Shown: positions 11,295 to 22,435, counted from the first letter of the stretch. The stretch: 64,000 nt of DNA from Pollenia angustigena (GCA_930367215.1 OV884058.1:171040478-171104477); one strand, 5' to 3'. The notes: generated by a model from the sequence alone, not told the origin. Program-made: numbers and translations.

Positions 11295-12399
11295 TAGGGA
11301 ATGGTAAATCGATTTCGACTCCAATCGAAAATCGATTTTGTGGTTAAAAAAATCGATTTTTTGCAATCGAATCTACGTATGCGGATTTATACTGGAATCG
11401 ATTATTGGGCTTTTAAAATCGATTTTTGAATTTTTATCAAAATTTTGGCAATTTTTTATTTAAATCTTAATTAAATCGATAAATTATGGGCATGCACAAT
11501 AAAACTTGAGATAGTTTTTGTGAGTAAACACGTGTGTAGGTGGTAGATATGTTTATGCATTTTTCTAAGTTTAAAGTTGTAGTTTTATGTATTAACGTAT
11601 TAGTACCCTTAGAATACTTTCAAATTTAAAATGGGGGCTCTTGTTCTTCAGAAATTAAAGTCCATGGACAGTGAAGGAAACAGTCCAAACATATCGTCTC
11701 GAAACAAACACTGAAAGTCAACTTTGTGATAATCAACATATTATAGAAACACAACAGGTGAATTAAACCATGGCATTCCTGTGAAAATACGCTAATATTC
11801 AACCAGACCAGTGTGTGAGCGAAATTTAAATCTAGTTATAAGCAGAGTGAAAAACAAAAAGCATGTAATCAATGACATGCAAATATTTGTTTCCTAAATC
11901 TAACTTAATAGTAACTTAGCAAAGAAACAGTCGCCACTGATCAGGAACTATTGTCTTAATCCTTTGAAATACTATCCATACATTCAGGCTTGTCACGATC
12001 AAAAGCGATTGAAGGATGAAGATACGGAATCTCTTTCGATCGGAATTGACTTATGTGACAGTTCTGATTGACTACACAAGAATACAATTTTAATGTGAAA
12101 TGTACATACGCATTTGTTCCCCTAAAGGCCATCTCAAAATTTTCACTTTTTGCAGGAAAATTATAAACAGTAGTCATATCTACCGACTGTAATAATCTTA
12201 GTTCAATTTCGGTAGCAGTTTGCCAAAAAAAATGCTGGCGTATCCCTCTGTGTGATATAAGGAATAAGTTTGCAAGTTAATCTTAAACGATTTTGAAATC
12301 GATTTTAAAATCGATGTTGAGGTTCGATTAATCGATTTCAAAAATCGAAATAAAAAAAGTCGATCGAAAATCAATTTTGGAATCCATTACCATTCCCTA
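11295..12399. mobile_element. 1,105-bp hAT-like element, perfect 8-bp duplication
   Basis: Ends TAGGGAATGGTAAATCGATT and its partner closing ...TTACCATTCCCTA are flanked on both sides by GTCTGAAC (11287-11294 and 12400-12407), a perfect 8-bp target duplication diagnostic of hAT-type insertion. Both subterminal zones are packed with AATCGATTTT-type words in both orientations. The ~800-bp interior contains no transposase I can recognise. A 73-codon frame on the minus strand at 11956-12177 has no recognised domain. It is most likely non-autonomous, and the 126-bp element at 2048 is a deletion relative. Confidence 0.85.
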
Positions 12400-12619
12400 G
12401 TCTGAACGTCTGTCTGTTAAAATTGAGTTTTTGGAGACCCCAGATATGAAAGGGCTAGTCCCACATATGCTCTGTAAAAGGTTGTTCTTTAAATTTAGCC
12501 AGATAGATCTACAAGTGGCTGAGATATGAGCAAAAAACTTCAAGTGCCTCTAATTTTTACCCATAACATCCCTTGTTATTTTGTTTAATTTTTTTTTAAT
12601 TTTGAAACTTTACAATATA

Positions 12620-13455
12620 TTACTGATGGTCTGGAAGGTGGGCGTGGCACCCCCCATTCAAAGACAATATAAATTTCTCTATATATGGAGAACAGCAAGA
12701 GCTAAAGTTTCCAAATTTTTTACAAATATTTTCATTATCAATACTCTAAACCTGTCTTTCGAATGGTGTGCGTGGCACAAAATGGTTTCTTTTATATCTA
12801 AAGAACGGTGGAAGAAATGTTTTCCAAATTTGGTACACATAGCTGGTTTATCAATACACATCTTCTCCAAAAAAAAAAAAAAAAAAAAACAATGGAAAGG
12901 ATTGGAAAAGTAGGCGTTTTACCTCCCATACAAAGACTATCGATTCCTGTATTTACGGAGAACGGCAAGAGATAAAGTTTCCAAATTTGGTTCAATCATC
13001 TTGGCTATCGATACACAACACCTGACTACATCTGGACGAGATTGGGACAGTGGGCGTGGCACCTCCCATACAAACCTATTATAGAATTCTATACATTCCT
13101 TTAGAAGAGCCAGAGCCAAAGTCTCCAAATTGGGTAAAAGCAGAATTTAAAAGACTGCAGTCAAAGAAGAAAAACTGACATTTTTCACTTCTTCATTTAT
13201 CATTGGCCAAAAATAAACAGTTGCTTTAACTTCTGATTTATTAAATATAAACAGTCACTGTCAAACCAACTCAAAAAGCGAAAAGTTGTAAACAAATTTT
13301 TGTTTTCGTTCGACAATATTTGGCTTCTACTGCAGTTTTTTAAACCCTGGGCAAAAGCATATTGGTTACCAATACACAACACCCGGCAGAATATGGGTAG
13401 GGTTGGAGAAGTGGCATGGCGTGAAGGGTATATAAGATTCGGCATAGTCACATAT
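12620..13455 (+). repeat. Degenerate ~130-143-bp tandem units
   Basis: The word CGTGGCAC or a variant occurs at 12643, 12771, 12914 and 13055 (spacings 128, 143 and 141), each followed by ACCTCCCATACAAA, GAGAACGGCAAGAG and TTTCCAAATTTGG-like text. A final partial unit follows the insertion, near 13360-13455. A (A)20 run lies near 12870. These are the internal repeats of copy E. Confidence 0.75.
13143..13352. repeat. 210-bp insertion with 7-bp duplication AAAAGCA
   Basis: The tandem unit is split here: AAAAGCA occurs at 13136-13142 and 13353-13359, and the host unit resumes with TATTGGTTACCAATACACAA. Near the ends, TTTAAAAGACTGCAGT is mirrored by ACTGCAGTTTTTTAAA. The outermost bases are not inverted, so the exact ends and class are uncertain. 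Confidence 0.55.
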
Positions 13456-14221
13456 GGGCATTTCCGTCAAAAGGTCCACCGTGATCGAAAATTTTAAAGT
13501 TATTAAAAGCGGATTATTTTACGATATTGTTATAGAGAAATATTTAGATTTTACAAATTTTATAAATTTACTCATAAATTTGTTCACTTAGATGAACAAT
13601 CAGACTGCAAAGCTGTGTAAACGTAATTTCTTATATGTGAGAAGGTTTTATTGTATGTTTTCTTTAATATTTATCTTTCTTAAAAGAGTTGATATTTCAT
13701 AAAAATTATTCCAAATAAATTTTCTTACATGGTCTGTAATCTGAGGAAGAGTTCAAAGAAAAATATGTTATTCGGATTAACGGTAAATTTTTATTTTATT
13801 TTGATAATTATTCAGTTAAATTATTACGGAAAAAATTTCACGTTCGAAATGTCACGTATCGACCCAGATTTTGGCTTAAAAAAAAGAAAATAAAGAAGAT
13901 TTTGGAATCAAACCAAGACATTTTAATGTTTCATTGCTACGTTAAATTCTGAAAGTAGTTTGACTAAAAAATTGTGCCTGGTTTCGCTGAATTACGCCTT
14001 TTTATACATGGCCAAAAAAACTACTTCTGTTTTTTTCACGTTCGAACCGCTACTTGTTTTGCCATTATTTTTGACCTAGAATCGCGCCCTCCATAAACTT
14101 TAGCATAAATAACAGTGCTTTCTTAGTTGAGAAAACGTTAAAATATTTTTTGCTTAAAATGTTATTGCATTTTTGATGCGTACGACTGTCACGTTCAACA
14201 CTTTGGAATTACCCATATATA
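13453..14221. repeat. Possible inverted-repeat element rich in CACGTTCGAA
   Basis: ATATGGGCATTTCC at 13451-13464 is matched by the reverse complement of GGAATTACCCATATAT near 14205. The word CACGTTCGAA or CACGTTCAA occurs near 13839, 14038 and 14191, and GTGATCGAAA near the left end. The subterminal-motif layout resembles the hAT-like elements nearby, but no target duplication was found. Confidence 0.4.
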
Positions 14222-15977
14222 ACTTTTACTTGTTTTATATAGATTTAGAGCCATATTCATAAAAACTTATTGATGAATAATTACCATATTTAAAGAAAAA
14301 TTGCTAAAGTTGTATTCATAAACGAAAAATAGTCTATTAAACGTTTAATTAACCATTTTTTAATAAGAAAATTTATTGTTGGATTTGCCCTTCTTTAAAC
14401 CAAAAATAAAATTACACATTTATAAGTGTTTGCATTTTATAATATTATTTTTGTGAAATATGTTTAAAAATAATGGAAAAAACGTTTTATTTATTAATAT
14501 GGACATATTTAATACATTTTATTAATTTTTTTTTTATCAATTTTTGGTGTTTTCTTTTGTGACAATTATGTTCCATGTATGCTACCATTCGCGCGCTTTT
14601 TTTTTTTGTTCTATTCTAAAAATATATGAAAAAATATGAAAAGTTGTCGTTTTCCTTTCTAAATATCTTGCAAAAATAAATGGCAATTTGCTCCATTTCT
14701 TACCTGGTAACTATTTTTTTTTGGCGCAAAATTTAAAACAACATCTGACTTTGATTATTGAAAATCATTGTTGTTAAAGCTTATTGGAATTCAAAGAAAA
14801 TTTAATGTTGAAAATTGCTACAACCGTGGTGAATATCGCTTATTAGTTCTTACAAACTTTGCATTTAATATTTAACACGCTAAATACACATCAGTGTTGA
14901 GTGTAAAATGTAGTTATTATTTTGTTCTATTGTAATTTAGAACAAGTAAGAAAGTATAGTCAGTCAAGCCCGACCATATGATACCCTACACCACAGTATT
15001 AAAAAACACATCATGCTTATATGTCCATATAAATATGGATTTATCTATGTTTATAAACTTCATTAAAATCGGTTTGAAAGTTTGTAAGAGGCAGAAATTG
15101 CCGCCTACCTCCCCTTGTGGTCCTATTTTTGAAAAACTGTATAGCTTATGTGTCCATATAGATATGGATCTATTAGGGTATTCATTTAATCGACCTTTTG
15201 CTTTAATCGGTTAATCGCTCGATTAATTAACCGAGGTTTTGGTTTAACCGGTTAATAATCGGTTAATTTTGTTTTTGATCGGTTAACCGATTAATCAAGT
15301 TTTTTTATAAGTTAAGTAACTTCAATATATAAAAATGCATTAATTGTTTATTATTTTGAGTTTATTAGTAAAAAAAAAACAATAACATACCAAACATAAA
15401 AATTCTTGAACTAAAACGAGTAAACAAAATAACAGTTCATAAATACACTTATAAAATTATTACGTAACTGATTGTGGATTATTAAATTCGTTTTCCGTAC
15501 TGTTAAAATTGAATAAAAATATAGTTATTTTACGAATAATTTTATTTTTAAACATATATGTTTGTTATTCAAAAAACAAACTACCAAAAAATAATGTTTT
15601 TTCGTTTTTATTTTGTTATGTAGTTTGATTTTTGTCGGTTGAAATGTATTTTTTAAAGTAAAAACTATTCAATTTTAATGAATATGCTGTTCAATAAATA
15701 AAAAATTTAAAAATGAATGTAAAAATCATTTATTTTAAATGAAATGTAAATGATCCGTTTTTTAAATGAATTTGAATTTGTTTAAAATGAATTTTCGTTT
15801 GAGTTTAACTACATAATATTTAGAGTGTATGTAATATAAATTTTTTCAATTAATACACAAGGTGTGCTATCAAGTCATATCGTCAATATAACCTAAATGA
15901 TACTTTTAACGCTGTTCATTGATTCGCCATAACTGTACAGTAGAAATCTAAATTATGAGCGGTAGCCCACAACAGTC

Positions 15978-16232
15978 ATATCGTCGGCTTATTATGCAAA
16001 GCTGCAAACTCACTTTCAGCACATTTTACAGGAGACAAAAAACTTTTTATTTTCCCTATTAGCAGCTTGATAGAAAACTAAACATACTGTTAGCTATACA
16101 CACTTCAAGACTTAAATAGAAGAAAAACTAAATGCTGGTCGACGAGGCGTATCTTTCTCTACCACACGGCATCAACATATCAATTTACATAAAAAGTGGA
16201 TTTAGCCGGATTGCATATTTAGCCGACGATAT
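15978..16232. repeat. 255-bp MITE (ATATCGTCGGCT ends)
   Basis: ATATCGTCGGCTTATTATGC is mirrored by GCATATTTAGCCGACGATAT with two mismatches. The terminus resembles that of the element at 8415-10345. It is nested in the hAT-like element 15174-17459. Confidence 0.65.
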
Positions 16233-16886
16233 ATATTTCTTGTAATTATTTTAAGCCATAAGACTTTGTGACTACCTTGTGAATCCCCCAAATATGTATT
16301 TATAAAAAAATAAACTGAGATGACTTCCAAAACGTCAAATGCTGTGTATAAGAACAAAGTATAATGTTTCATAACGCCGCAGTAAATATATATGCAATGC
16401 AAACCCTTCCAAAAAATCAATGGTAACTATTAGTAACGCAGCAAAAAAGCAATCAGAGCATCGGTTTTAAAGTTGAGCTTTGTGATATTTGACATTTAAT
16501 TTGCAAGCAATACAGATTTATTTTAATATTATGCATTGCATCACTTACATTTCAAAATGTTTAAATAAACAGAACACATAGTTGCATTGTTTCGGTACTT
16601 TGTACATGTGTATCGTTAAAATACAGTAGTAAAACTGTATACAAACTTTGTATAAATACGTTTTGGAAGTCAGCCAAATAATCTTTAAGAAAAGTAATTT
16701 GGTTTAAATGTTTAGGATTAAAGCGATTCTTTTCTTTAGTTTTGACAAAACTTGACTGGGAAAAAATTCTTTTCCTTATCGTAGATCTAATTTCTCAGTC
16801 CTTTTCCAGGATTTTTCTAAACATATAAAATACTAAATTATGCCATTGGAGTTTTTTTAAATTTTTTCGGTTAGTTCTGTCACAAG

Positions 16887-17127
16887 ACTGGGATCTAATC
16901 ACCGCATTCGATACTATCGTACGGAATAAACTATCGAATTTTTTTTGCATACGATAGACACTAACGTATCGAATGAAAACTCGATAAATGTAATGTCGAG
17001 TTACTCGATATCGAATGCTATTATTTCAAATTCAATACATTTCATTGGATATCGAGTTTCATGATACCAAAATAAAGAATTTCGATAAATTTTGCTCGAT
17101 AGCATATGCGATGACTAGGCCCCTGAT
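16887..17127. repeat. Nested MITE rich in TATCGA words
   Basis: GGGATCTAATCACCGCATTC at 16890 is partly mirrored by GCGATGACTAGGCCCC near 17108-17123. Between them are many ATCGA/TCGAT words (for example GATACTATCG, ACTCGATATCGA). About 240 bp, with imperfect ends. Confidence 0.45.
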
Positions 17128-17757
17128 ATGAGAAGATATGTATGAGAAACGTGAAACAAAAAAAGGTGTTGACAATCAAACATTTAATCCATTTTTCGGC
17201 ACATCCCTGCTGATCGATGAAAAAAATAATATTTTCTTTACACATATGTAGGTACATTTAAATAATTAAAAACACAAAAAAAAAATGTTATAATACTACA
17301 AAATATTGAAATTTTAGTTACATCGGTTAATCGGTTAATCGACTGAAATTAACCGGTTTAATCGTTAATCTAAAAAAGCCAATTTGAAATTAACCGATCA
17401 GTTAATCGGGTAGTAGTTAATCGGTTAACCGGTTGACGGTTAACCGAATGAATACCCTAGGATCTATATATGTTTTAAATTTTATGAAAATCGGGTTGGA
17501 GGGCAGAAATTGCCCCTATCTCCCCTCGTGGTCCTATTTTTTAAAAAATGCATCCCTTTTGTATCCATATAGATATGTTTCTAGATATATGTTTCAATGT
17601 TTTAAATTTCATTAAAATCGGTTTGATAGTTTCTGAGAGGAAGAAAATTCCCCCTATCTTCCCTCGTGTTCCTACGATTTGGCCAATTTTCAATAGGCTT
17701 GGTCCTTGTGCCAATAAGAACCTATGTCACAAATTTTATCAAATTATCTCCGAAATT

Positions 17758-17783
17758 GCCAGTCAGCCAGCCAGCCAGCCGGA
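17758..17783 (+). repeat. CAGC microsatellite inside copy A
   Basis: A short CAGC tetranucleotide run followed by GGACGGA. The same motif is present at the equivalent place in copies B and D, so it is part of the repeat consensus. Confidence 0.7.
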
Positions 17784-18161
17784 CGGATATTGTTAGTTCG
17801 ACTCAGAAAGTGATTCTGAGCCGATCGGTATACCTTAAGGTGGGTCTATGACCAATATTGTAAGCCGTTACACACATCAGCACAAATTGAGGTGTGGGTA
17901 TAAAAATGTATCACTTTGTAAGGGCGCGTGTAACCTGATGAAAATGTGACACAATTATAATGGTTTTTATTTTTTAGAAATGAAAACTCCATTAGACAAC
18001 CAATTTAAAGTTATATTGTTAAACATTTTTTATATGACTTAAATGTATGCGTTCAGAGGCAAATGTAAATATCCTCTTTAATTATTTTTTTTAAATTATT
18101 CCAATAAGTTTAAAGAACGAACTGTTGTTCAAAAATATTAAAGAAAAAGTAAAATAAGCAA

Positions 18162-18473
18162 TAGGGTGGTAACAAGAAATCAGTGTTGGATTTTCCATCG
18201 GCGCAACTCCCTAATATGTGCCAATAGCATAGAAAATGCGATTGACAAAGTTTCAGCCCAATAGATAAAGTGATATTTAGCATTAATTAAGGACAAAGAA
18301 ATACGAATTTTAGTGAAAAATCACTGTTTTTTCTTAATTATTGCTCAATGAGACACATGTTAGCGTTATCCGATTAGGCTGAAACTTCATAAATCGCATT
18401 TTCTATCCTATTGGCACATATTAGGGGGTTGCCCTGACGGAAAATCCAGCATTGATTTCTGGTAACCACCCTA
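18162..18473. repeat. ~312-bp foldback MITE (TAGGGTGGT ends)
   Basis: Arms of about 110 bp run inward from TAGGGTGGTAACAAGAAATC on the left and its mirrored partner ...GGTAACCACCCTA on the right. They share GGATTTTCC, CCCTAATATGTGCCAATAG and GAAAATGCGATT. The centre is short and A/T-rich. Long arms relative to total length make it a strong hairpin former. Confidence 0.8.
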
Positions 18474-18474
18474 T

Positions 18475-18974
18475 TAGGGTCGTTACAAGATATGGTAAAT
18501 TTTTTTTGGGGGCTATCTTTTGGTGCTCCGCACTAAAATATGCCAATAGCCTAAAAAATCCGATTGACAAAGTTTACGCCCAATCGGATAACGCCAACAC
18601 GTGCCTCATTGAGCATAAATTAGTGAAAAACAGTGATTTTTCACTAAAATTCGTATTTCTTTGTCCTTAATTAATGCTAAATATCACTTTATCTATTGGT
18701 ATAAGGAACAAAACTATCAATATCAAAATTAATAAGAATAAAATTTCCTATAAATCAAGACTCGACTCAGGTTCCTAGAATGAATGGTTTCGGTTATAAA
18801 GGCAAAGAAATACGAATTTTAGTGAAAAATCCCTGATTTTCCTTAATTTATTCTCAATTCGGCACATGTTAGCTATATCCGATTGGGCTGAAACTTTGTC
18901 CATCGCATTTTCTATGCTATTGGCACATATTAGGGGGTTGCCTCGACGAACATTAATTTCTTGTAACCACCCTA
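18475..18974. repeat. Second, rearranged copy of the TAGGGTGGT foldback element
   Basis: Begins TAGGGTCGTTACAAG immediately after the first copy and ends ...TTGTAACCACCCTAA. It has the same arm blocks (TGCCAATAGC, GATTGACAAAGTTT, TTGGCACATATTAGGGGGTT), but the central block with CACTAAAATTCGTATTTCT is present twice in opposite orientations, separated by ~100 bp of unrelated sequence at about 18700-18800. This implies an internal inversion duplication or nested insertion. Confidence 0.65.
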
Positions 18975-19476
18975 ATAAGCAATCATAATAATAGTGATGC
19001 TAATAAAAAGTAAACAAACTTTTTATGCGAATACTTATATCGTATATTTAAAAAAGGTTCAAACAAAAATTTGTATAATACCTTTCGGCAACATTTTGTT
19101 TAGAAACTTAAATAATATTTAATTAAATATTATTAGAATAATTTTTAAGATGTTAAATTTAAAAAAAATATATTAATTATAGAATATCATGTGAACCCAA
19201 TTGAAGTTTCATGCATCACTAGCAATAAAATGGCAACAAAACGTAAAAGAAGTTGCCATACTTAAACGCAAAATCGCTACAAACAGTTAATAGTTAAAAA
19301 GCTGTTAATGTAAGTTTATGAATACACATTTTTATAAGAGGTTTATCAGACATAAAGCGTTTTATAGTTATTACATACTTTAAACTTGAAATAAGAACTT
19401 TTTACGAATATGGCCATAAATCTGTAGCATTTAATTAAATACTTGCAAAGCGGTGTTTCGCAGTTTATCACTTACT

Positions 19477-19742
19477 TAAGGAGCATATAGACGACATGTT
19501 TTTGTCATCTGACATGTCAAATTTCCCACTGCAAAACACATACATGTCGTGTGTTACCTTTTTAACTTTGCTTCTGTAAAAGTCAGACGCAAAGTCATCT
19601 GACAAAATTTCAATTAGAGCGTGCTCTATTTTCTTCTGACAAACCATCTGACATCAGAATTCTATGCCGGGAAGAAACTGGCAGCGGCGTCAACTATTGA
19701 CGGAATCATTAGCCGGCTGAAGTTAATATTTTACAATACCAA
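19477..19742. repeat. Left half of the ACGACATGTTTTT MITE
   Basis: About 265 bp nearly identical to the left part of 9208-9826, from TAAGGAGCATATAGACGACA through the GC-rich CGGCGTCAACTATTGACGG to TTAATATTTTACAATACC. It then diverges abruptly, so the right half is missing. Confidence 0.8.
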
Positions 19743-21765
19743 GATACTTTACTTACCTTTATTGCTTCAAATCTCTTTGCAATTTTCTCAATGTTTTCCC
19801 AAAAAAAAAAAATTCAAATTAAGCATATGTTTTTTCAAAAAATTATAATAACCGTTAGTCTTAATGAATATGGATGGCATGACATTATTTAGCTTAGAAA
19901 AAAAAAAACAAATCAGGTCTTTATTTTTTCCAAACACTTTTTTTAATCGCTTTGAAAGCAAAAGAAAAACTGAAATACAATCTGTTTAAAGTCAATACAA
20001 CTGTCATTTGATTAAAGGAAAAGAAAAACTCTTCCTTTTTTTTCACAAAGAGCAAAAGAAATCCAAGCGATCAAGTAAACTTTGGATATATTGATGGCAT
20101 AAGAAGAGACTGATGTTAATGGTGGCATTAGGATGTTTGTGTTATAATAACCTTTGACATGATGAAAGTAGTTTCAAATGATGATTTTTTTCCAAGGCAT
20201 AGATGAAATCTAAAAACTTGGAAAAATAATAATAATAAAATTGAATTTTTGTTGCAAATTTTTTTATCAGTTTGGGAAAAATCTTTGGTTTTTTTAACAT
20301 TTTAAAATTTTTGTTGAATTGTTTGAAAAACTGGGTTTTTGTTTTTCAATAAATTATTTCTGTTGTTGTTTTATCTACCAACTTCTCTTTTGCTTTGTTT
20401 TTTTTTTTAGTTTTTCCCGATATTGATGTGGCATATAATCAAGTTTCACCTTTAACATTTTTATGTTGTGTTTCTGTTTCAGTTTGTATCAATTTTGCAT
20501 TTTTTTTTCTCCTGAGTTTAGTCTCTAGAAATGATTGACAAACCATGAAATTAAAATCGTTTGCCTGGTATTTTTTTTATTTTTTTGTATTGCATTATTT
20601 TTGCTTGTGATCCAAGAGTTACAGTTTAAAAGCAGCCATACAAAAGCGAACCATTCCATGAAAAACGTTGCCAATATTGGCGACGTATCATTACAATCAC
20701 TAAAACTAAAACAGAGAAAAAAAAGAATGGTTCATCTGCCTGCCTGACTGCTGTATAAATTTCAGCTTGTCGAGAGGATGATCGCATGATCATCTTTTTC
20801 TTCTGCCTGAAATTTTTTTTTTTTTTTATTATTTTGGAAATGGTTTTTATTTTTTTAAACAAATTTATGGTTTCATTTTAGTGTGGCTTTTGTTTATTAT
20901 TATTTTCCCTTTTTTTCTCTGCGGTTTATAAACTTAAAAATATTTCTCTTTTTTTTTTTTGAAGGATTTATTACCATTTGTTACAAATTTGTTATTGTTA
21001 CTGGTGCCACACAGTAACTCAGCCAGTCATCACTAGTGTTGCAAATAAAAAAAGACATTCAGCTGAAGAGGAATTTTTTTTCAATTTTATTTAAAATCCA
21101 TAAACTTTTGTATGGTTTCATTAACATCATTCGAATTGGAAATTTTTGTGGTTGACAAGGCTGGCAAATGGCAAATTAAACAAGGCTAATTATTATTTTG
21201 TTTATCGCTTTTTTTTTTAAAGAAAACATGATTATTTAGTAAAAACATACAAATCATATAATGTCGTTGAAGAAGCAGCAGCTGTTCCTCTGAAAGGTGT
21301 TAAAAAGAAAGAAACATTTTTATGTCTTAAAAAGAAATTTCAGAGATAAGTGATTTTTTTCCAGCTGTAAAAACTGATCAAGCTGAGATAATTTATAGAC
21401 ATTGGACAAGTGACTTAAGTCTTAAGGTTTCCAGCAACATAAATTTGGGACTATATTAAAGACAGTTGCATAGTAAACAAGAATTGCATACAATTTTAAT
21501 AGCACAAAATAATATTGTCCTTCAAAAATTTCCTTTTTACCGTTTATTTTCAAGTCAAACTACAAGCCACCTTCGAACAAGTAGCCGAAAGCCAGCGTAA
21601 TTCATATGTAAAACACATGAATCACCGATTTTCGAAAGAGATCCAAAAAAAAAAAGTTTGTAAATAGTGTTTTTTAAGCCTGATAAAACACGAAATTGCA
21701 AAAAAATAACACAAAAAAGCAATCTAATTTAAAACAATTGTTTTACACAAAAGTGCCATACATGC
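19743..21765. other. AT-rich, apparently single-copy DNA
   Basis: Contains many T-runs of 8-12 bases and short A/T words. No inverted repeat, tandem array, conserved protein or RNA gene was recognised. The character would suit intron or intergenic DNA. Confidence 0.5.
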
Positions 21766-22082
21766 ATGGCATTTACATTTGAAAATAGCCACAGCGGTCT
21801 TAACATCGCTACCATCCAGGAAGAAATTAAAAAGTATTCAGTCAAATACATAGATAAACTAATGGTCCATCCCAACTACCTCGCTCGGGATCTAATAAAG
21901 TTCGAAGGTCACCGGAGGCTGAAAAGATCCGACACTTTGAGCCAAGCAGGCTTTTTTGACTCTTGAATGCAATTAATTAGCGGTTACAATGGTAACGGCT
22001 AACAACTACAAATAAAAATTAGGATTAAGCTTTGAATACATATTGTAATTTTCGACAAGAAAGATTCAATAAAAAAAAAAAA
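21766..22082 (+). pseudogene. 3' end of a Jockey-type non-LTR retrotransposon
   Basis: A 66-codon frame (21766-21963) matches the pattern at the very C-terminus of Jockey-clade polymerases: IATIQEEIKKYSVKYIDKL, then HPNYLARDLI and EGHRRLKRSDTL before the stop. It is followed by a ~110-bp untranslated tail with AATAAA at 22068 and a run of A residues to 22082, as expected for a reverse-transcribed 3' end. The 5' part is absent, which is typical of 5'-truncated LINE insertions. The exact truncation point and target duplication could not be placed. The methionine is just the first in-frame ATG, not a true start. Confidence 0.72.
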
Positions 22083-22435
22083 TCCTCGAATCAACTAATC
22101 TATATTTCAATAATGCGATGGTAGCAGCCGCTGTTCTGGTAAAACATCTCAATCATTGCTCATGGTCTGGTCGATCTTCATTGACTGTAACGCGAGCTCG
22201 GGCTTATTTTTGAAGATATAATCATCATGTAAACCGCATCAAACGGTCATGCATGCTTTTGGATGTAATGGAGTCTATAAAAAATTTCTCGCCAATGTTT
22301 TTGTTTTTTGTTTAACTAAACCATTAATCAAAAATAAATCAGTTTTAATAACAAATTTAATTAAGTAAATTAAACTTAATTAAGTTCAACAACATTACGG
22401 CAGAAAATGTTGTTAATGTTATAAACAGTGTTCGA
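22083..22435. other. Unassigned DNA, partly GC-balanced
   Basis: The stretch 22120-22280 (around GCAGCCGCTGTTCTGG and CTGTAACGCGAGCTCGGGC) is less A/T-rich than its surroundings, but no frame on either strand is convincingly coding. It could be an older element flanking the LINE tail. Confidence 0.35.

Larger units (their letters stand above)
10981..13470 (+). repeat. Dispersed fly repeat with ~140-bp internal tandem units (copy E)
   Basis: After removing insertions, the sequence reads GACCCTATAAAGTATATAT, a TTGATTTGACGATGTCTGTC segment, GTCTGTCTGTTAAAATTGAG, a tandem section and an end near AGGGTATATAAGATTCGGCA. This resembles a repeat common in Drosophila and muscoid flies, and the copy at 32290-33715 has the same opening. 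Three other elements interrupt it (11012-11225, 11295-12399, 13143-13352). No protein is encoded. Its class is uncertain. Confidence 0.6.
15174..17459. mobile_element. 2,286-bp hAT-like element, perfect 8-bp duplication GGATCTAT
   Basis: Ends TAGGGTATTCATT and AATGAATACCCTA are flanked by GGATCTAT at 15166-15173 and 17460-17467. The interrupted host repeat reads continuously across one copy of the duplication, as in copy D. Each subterminal zone (about 15187-15310 and 17318-17450) holds a dense cluster of GGTTAATCG / CGGTTAACCG words on both strands, presumably transposase binding sites. The 2-kb interior has no transposase I recognise and carries at least two smaller elements (15978-16232, 16887-17127). 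Confidence 0.88.
14943..17905 (+). repeat. Dispersed fly repeat, copy A (CGACCATATGATACCC family)
   Basis: Begins CAAGTAAGAAAGTATAGTC with AAGCCCGACCATATGATACC and ends near ACACATCAGCACAAATTGAG followed by GTGTGGGTATAAA. Internal landmarks shared with copies B, C and D are ATTAAAATCGGTTTGA, CCCCTCGTGGTCCTATTTTT, CAGCCAGCCAGCCGGACGGA and GTCCATATAGATATGGATCT. The short start stem GTC-GG..CCCGAC could fold. The hAT-like element 15174-17459 splits it at GATATGGATCTAT. It is non-coding. Its structure suggests a non-autonomous element of Helentron/HINE type, but this is unproven. Confidence 0.7.
14244..19430. mobile_element. Large degenerate inverted-repeat element hosting a nest of insertions
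   Basis: At the left, GCCATATTCATAAAAACTTA and, 60 bp on, GTATTCATAAACG. At the right, in reverse complement, GCCATATTCGTAAAAAGTTC (about 19395-19415) and GTATTCATAAACTT (about 19311-19325). Order and spacing are the mirror image, so these are the long ends of one element now 5.2 kb apart. It is filled by a dispersed repeat (14943-17905), which itself contains a hAT-like element, and by a cluster of foldback MITEs (18162-18974). Without these, only ~1.4 kb remains and it encodes nothing recognisable. Confidence 0.55.

Noticed and set aside
12581..12913. A 110-codon plus-strand frame
   Set aside because: It lies in the ~140-bp tandem units of a dispersed repeat and ends through a poly-A run.
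21760..21770. ATG at 21766 as a true start codon
   Set aside because: The frame is the C-terminal tail of a 5'-truncated LINE, so the ATG is an internal methionine or chance codon.
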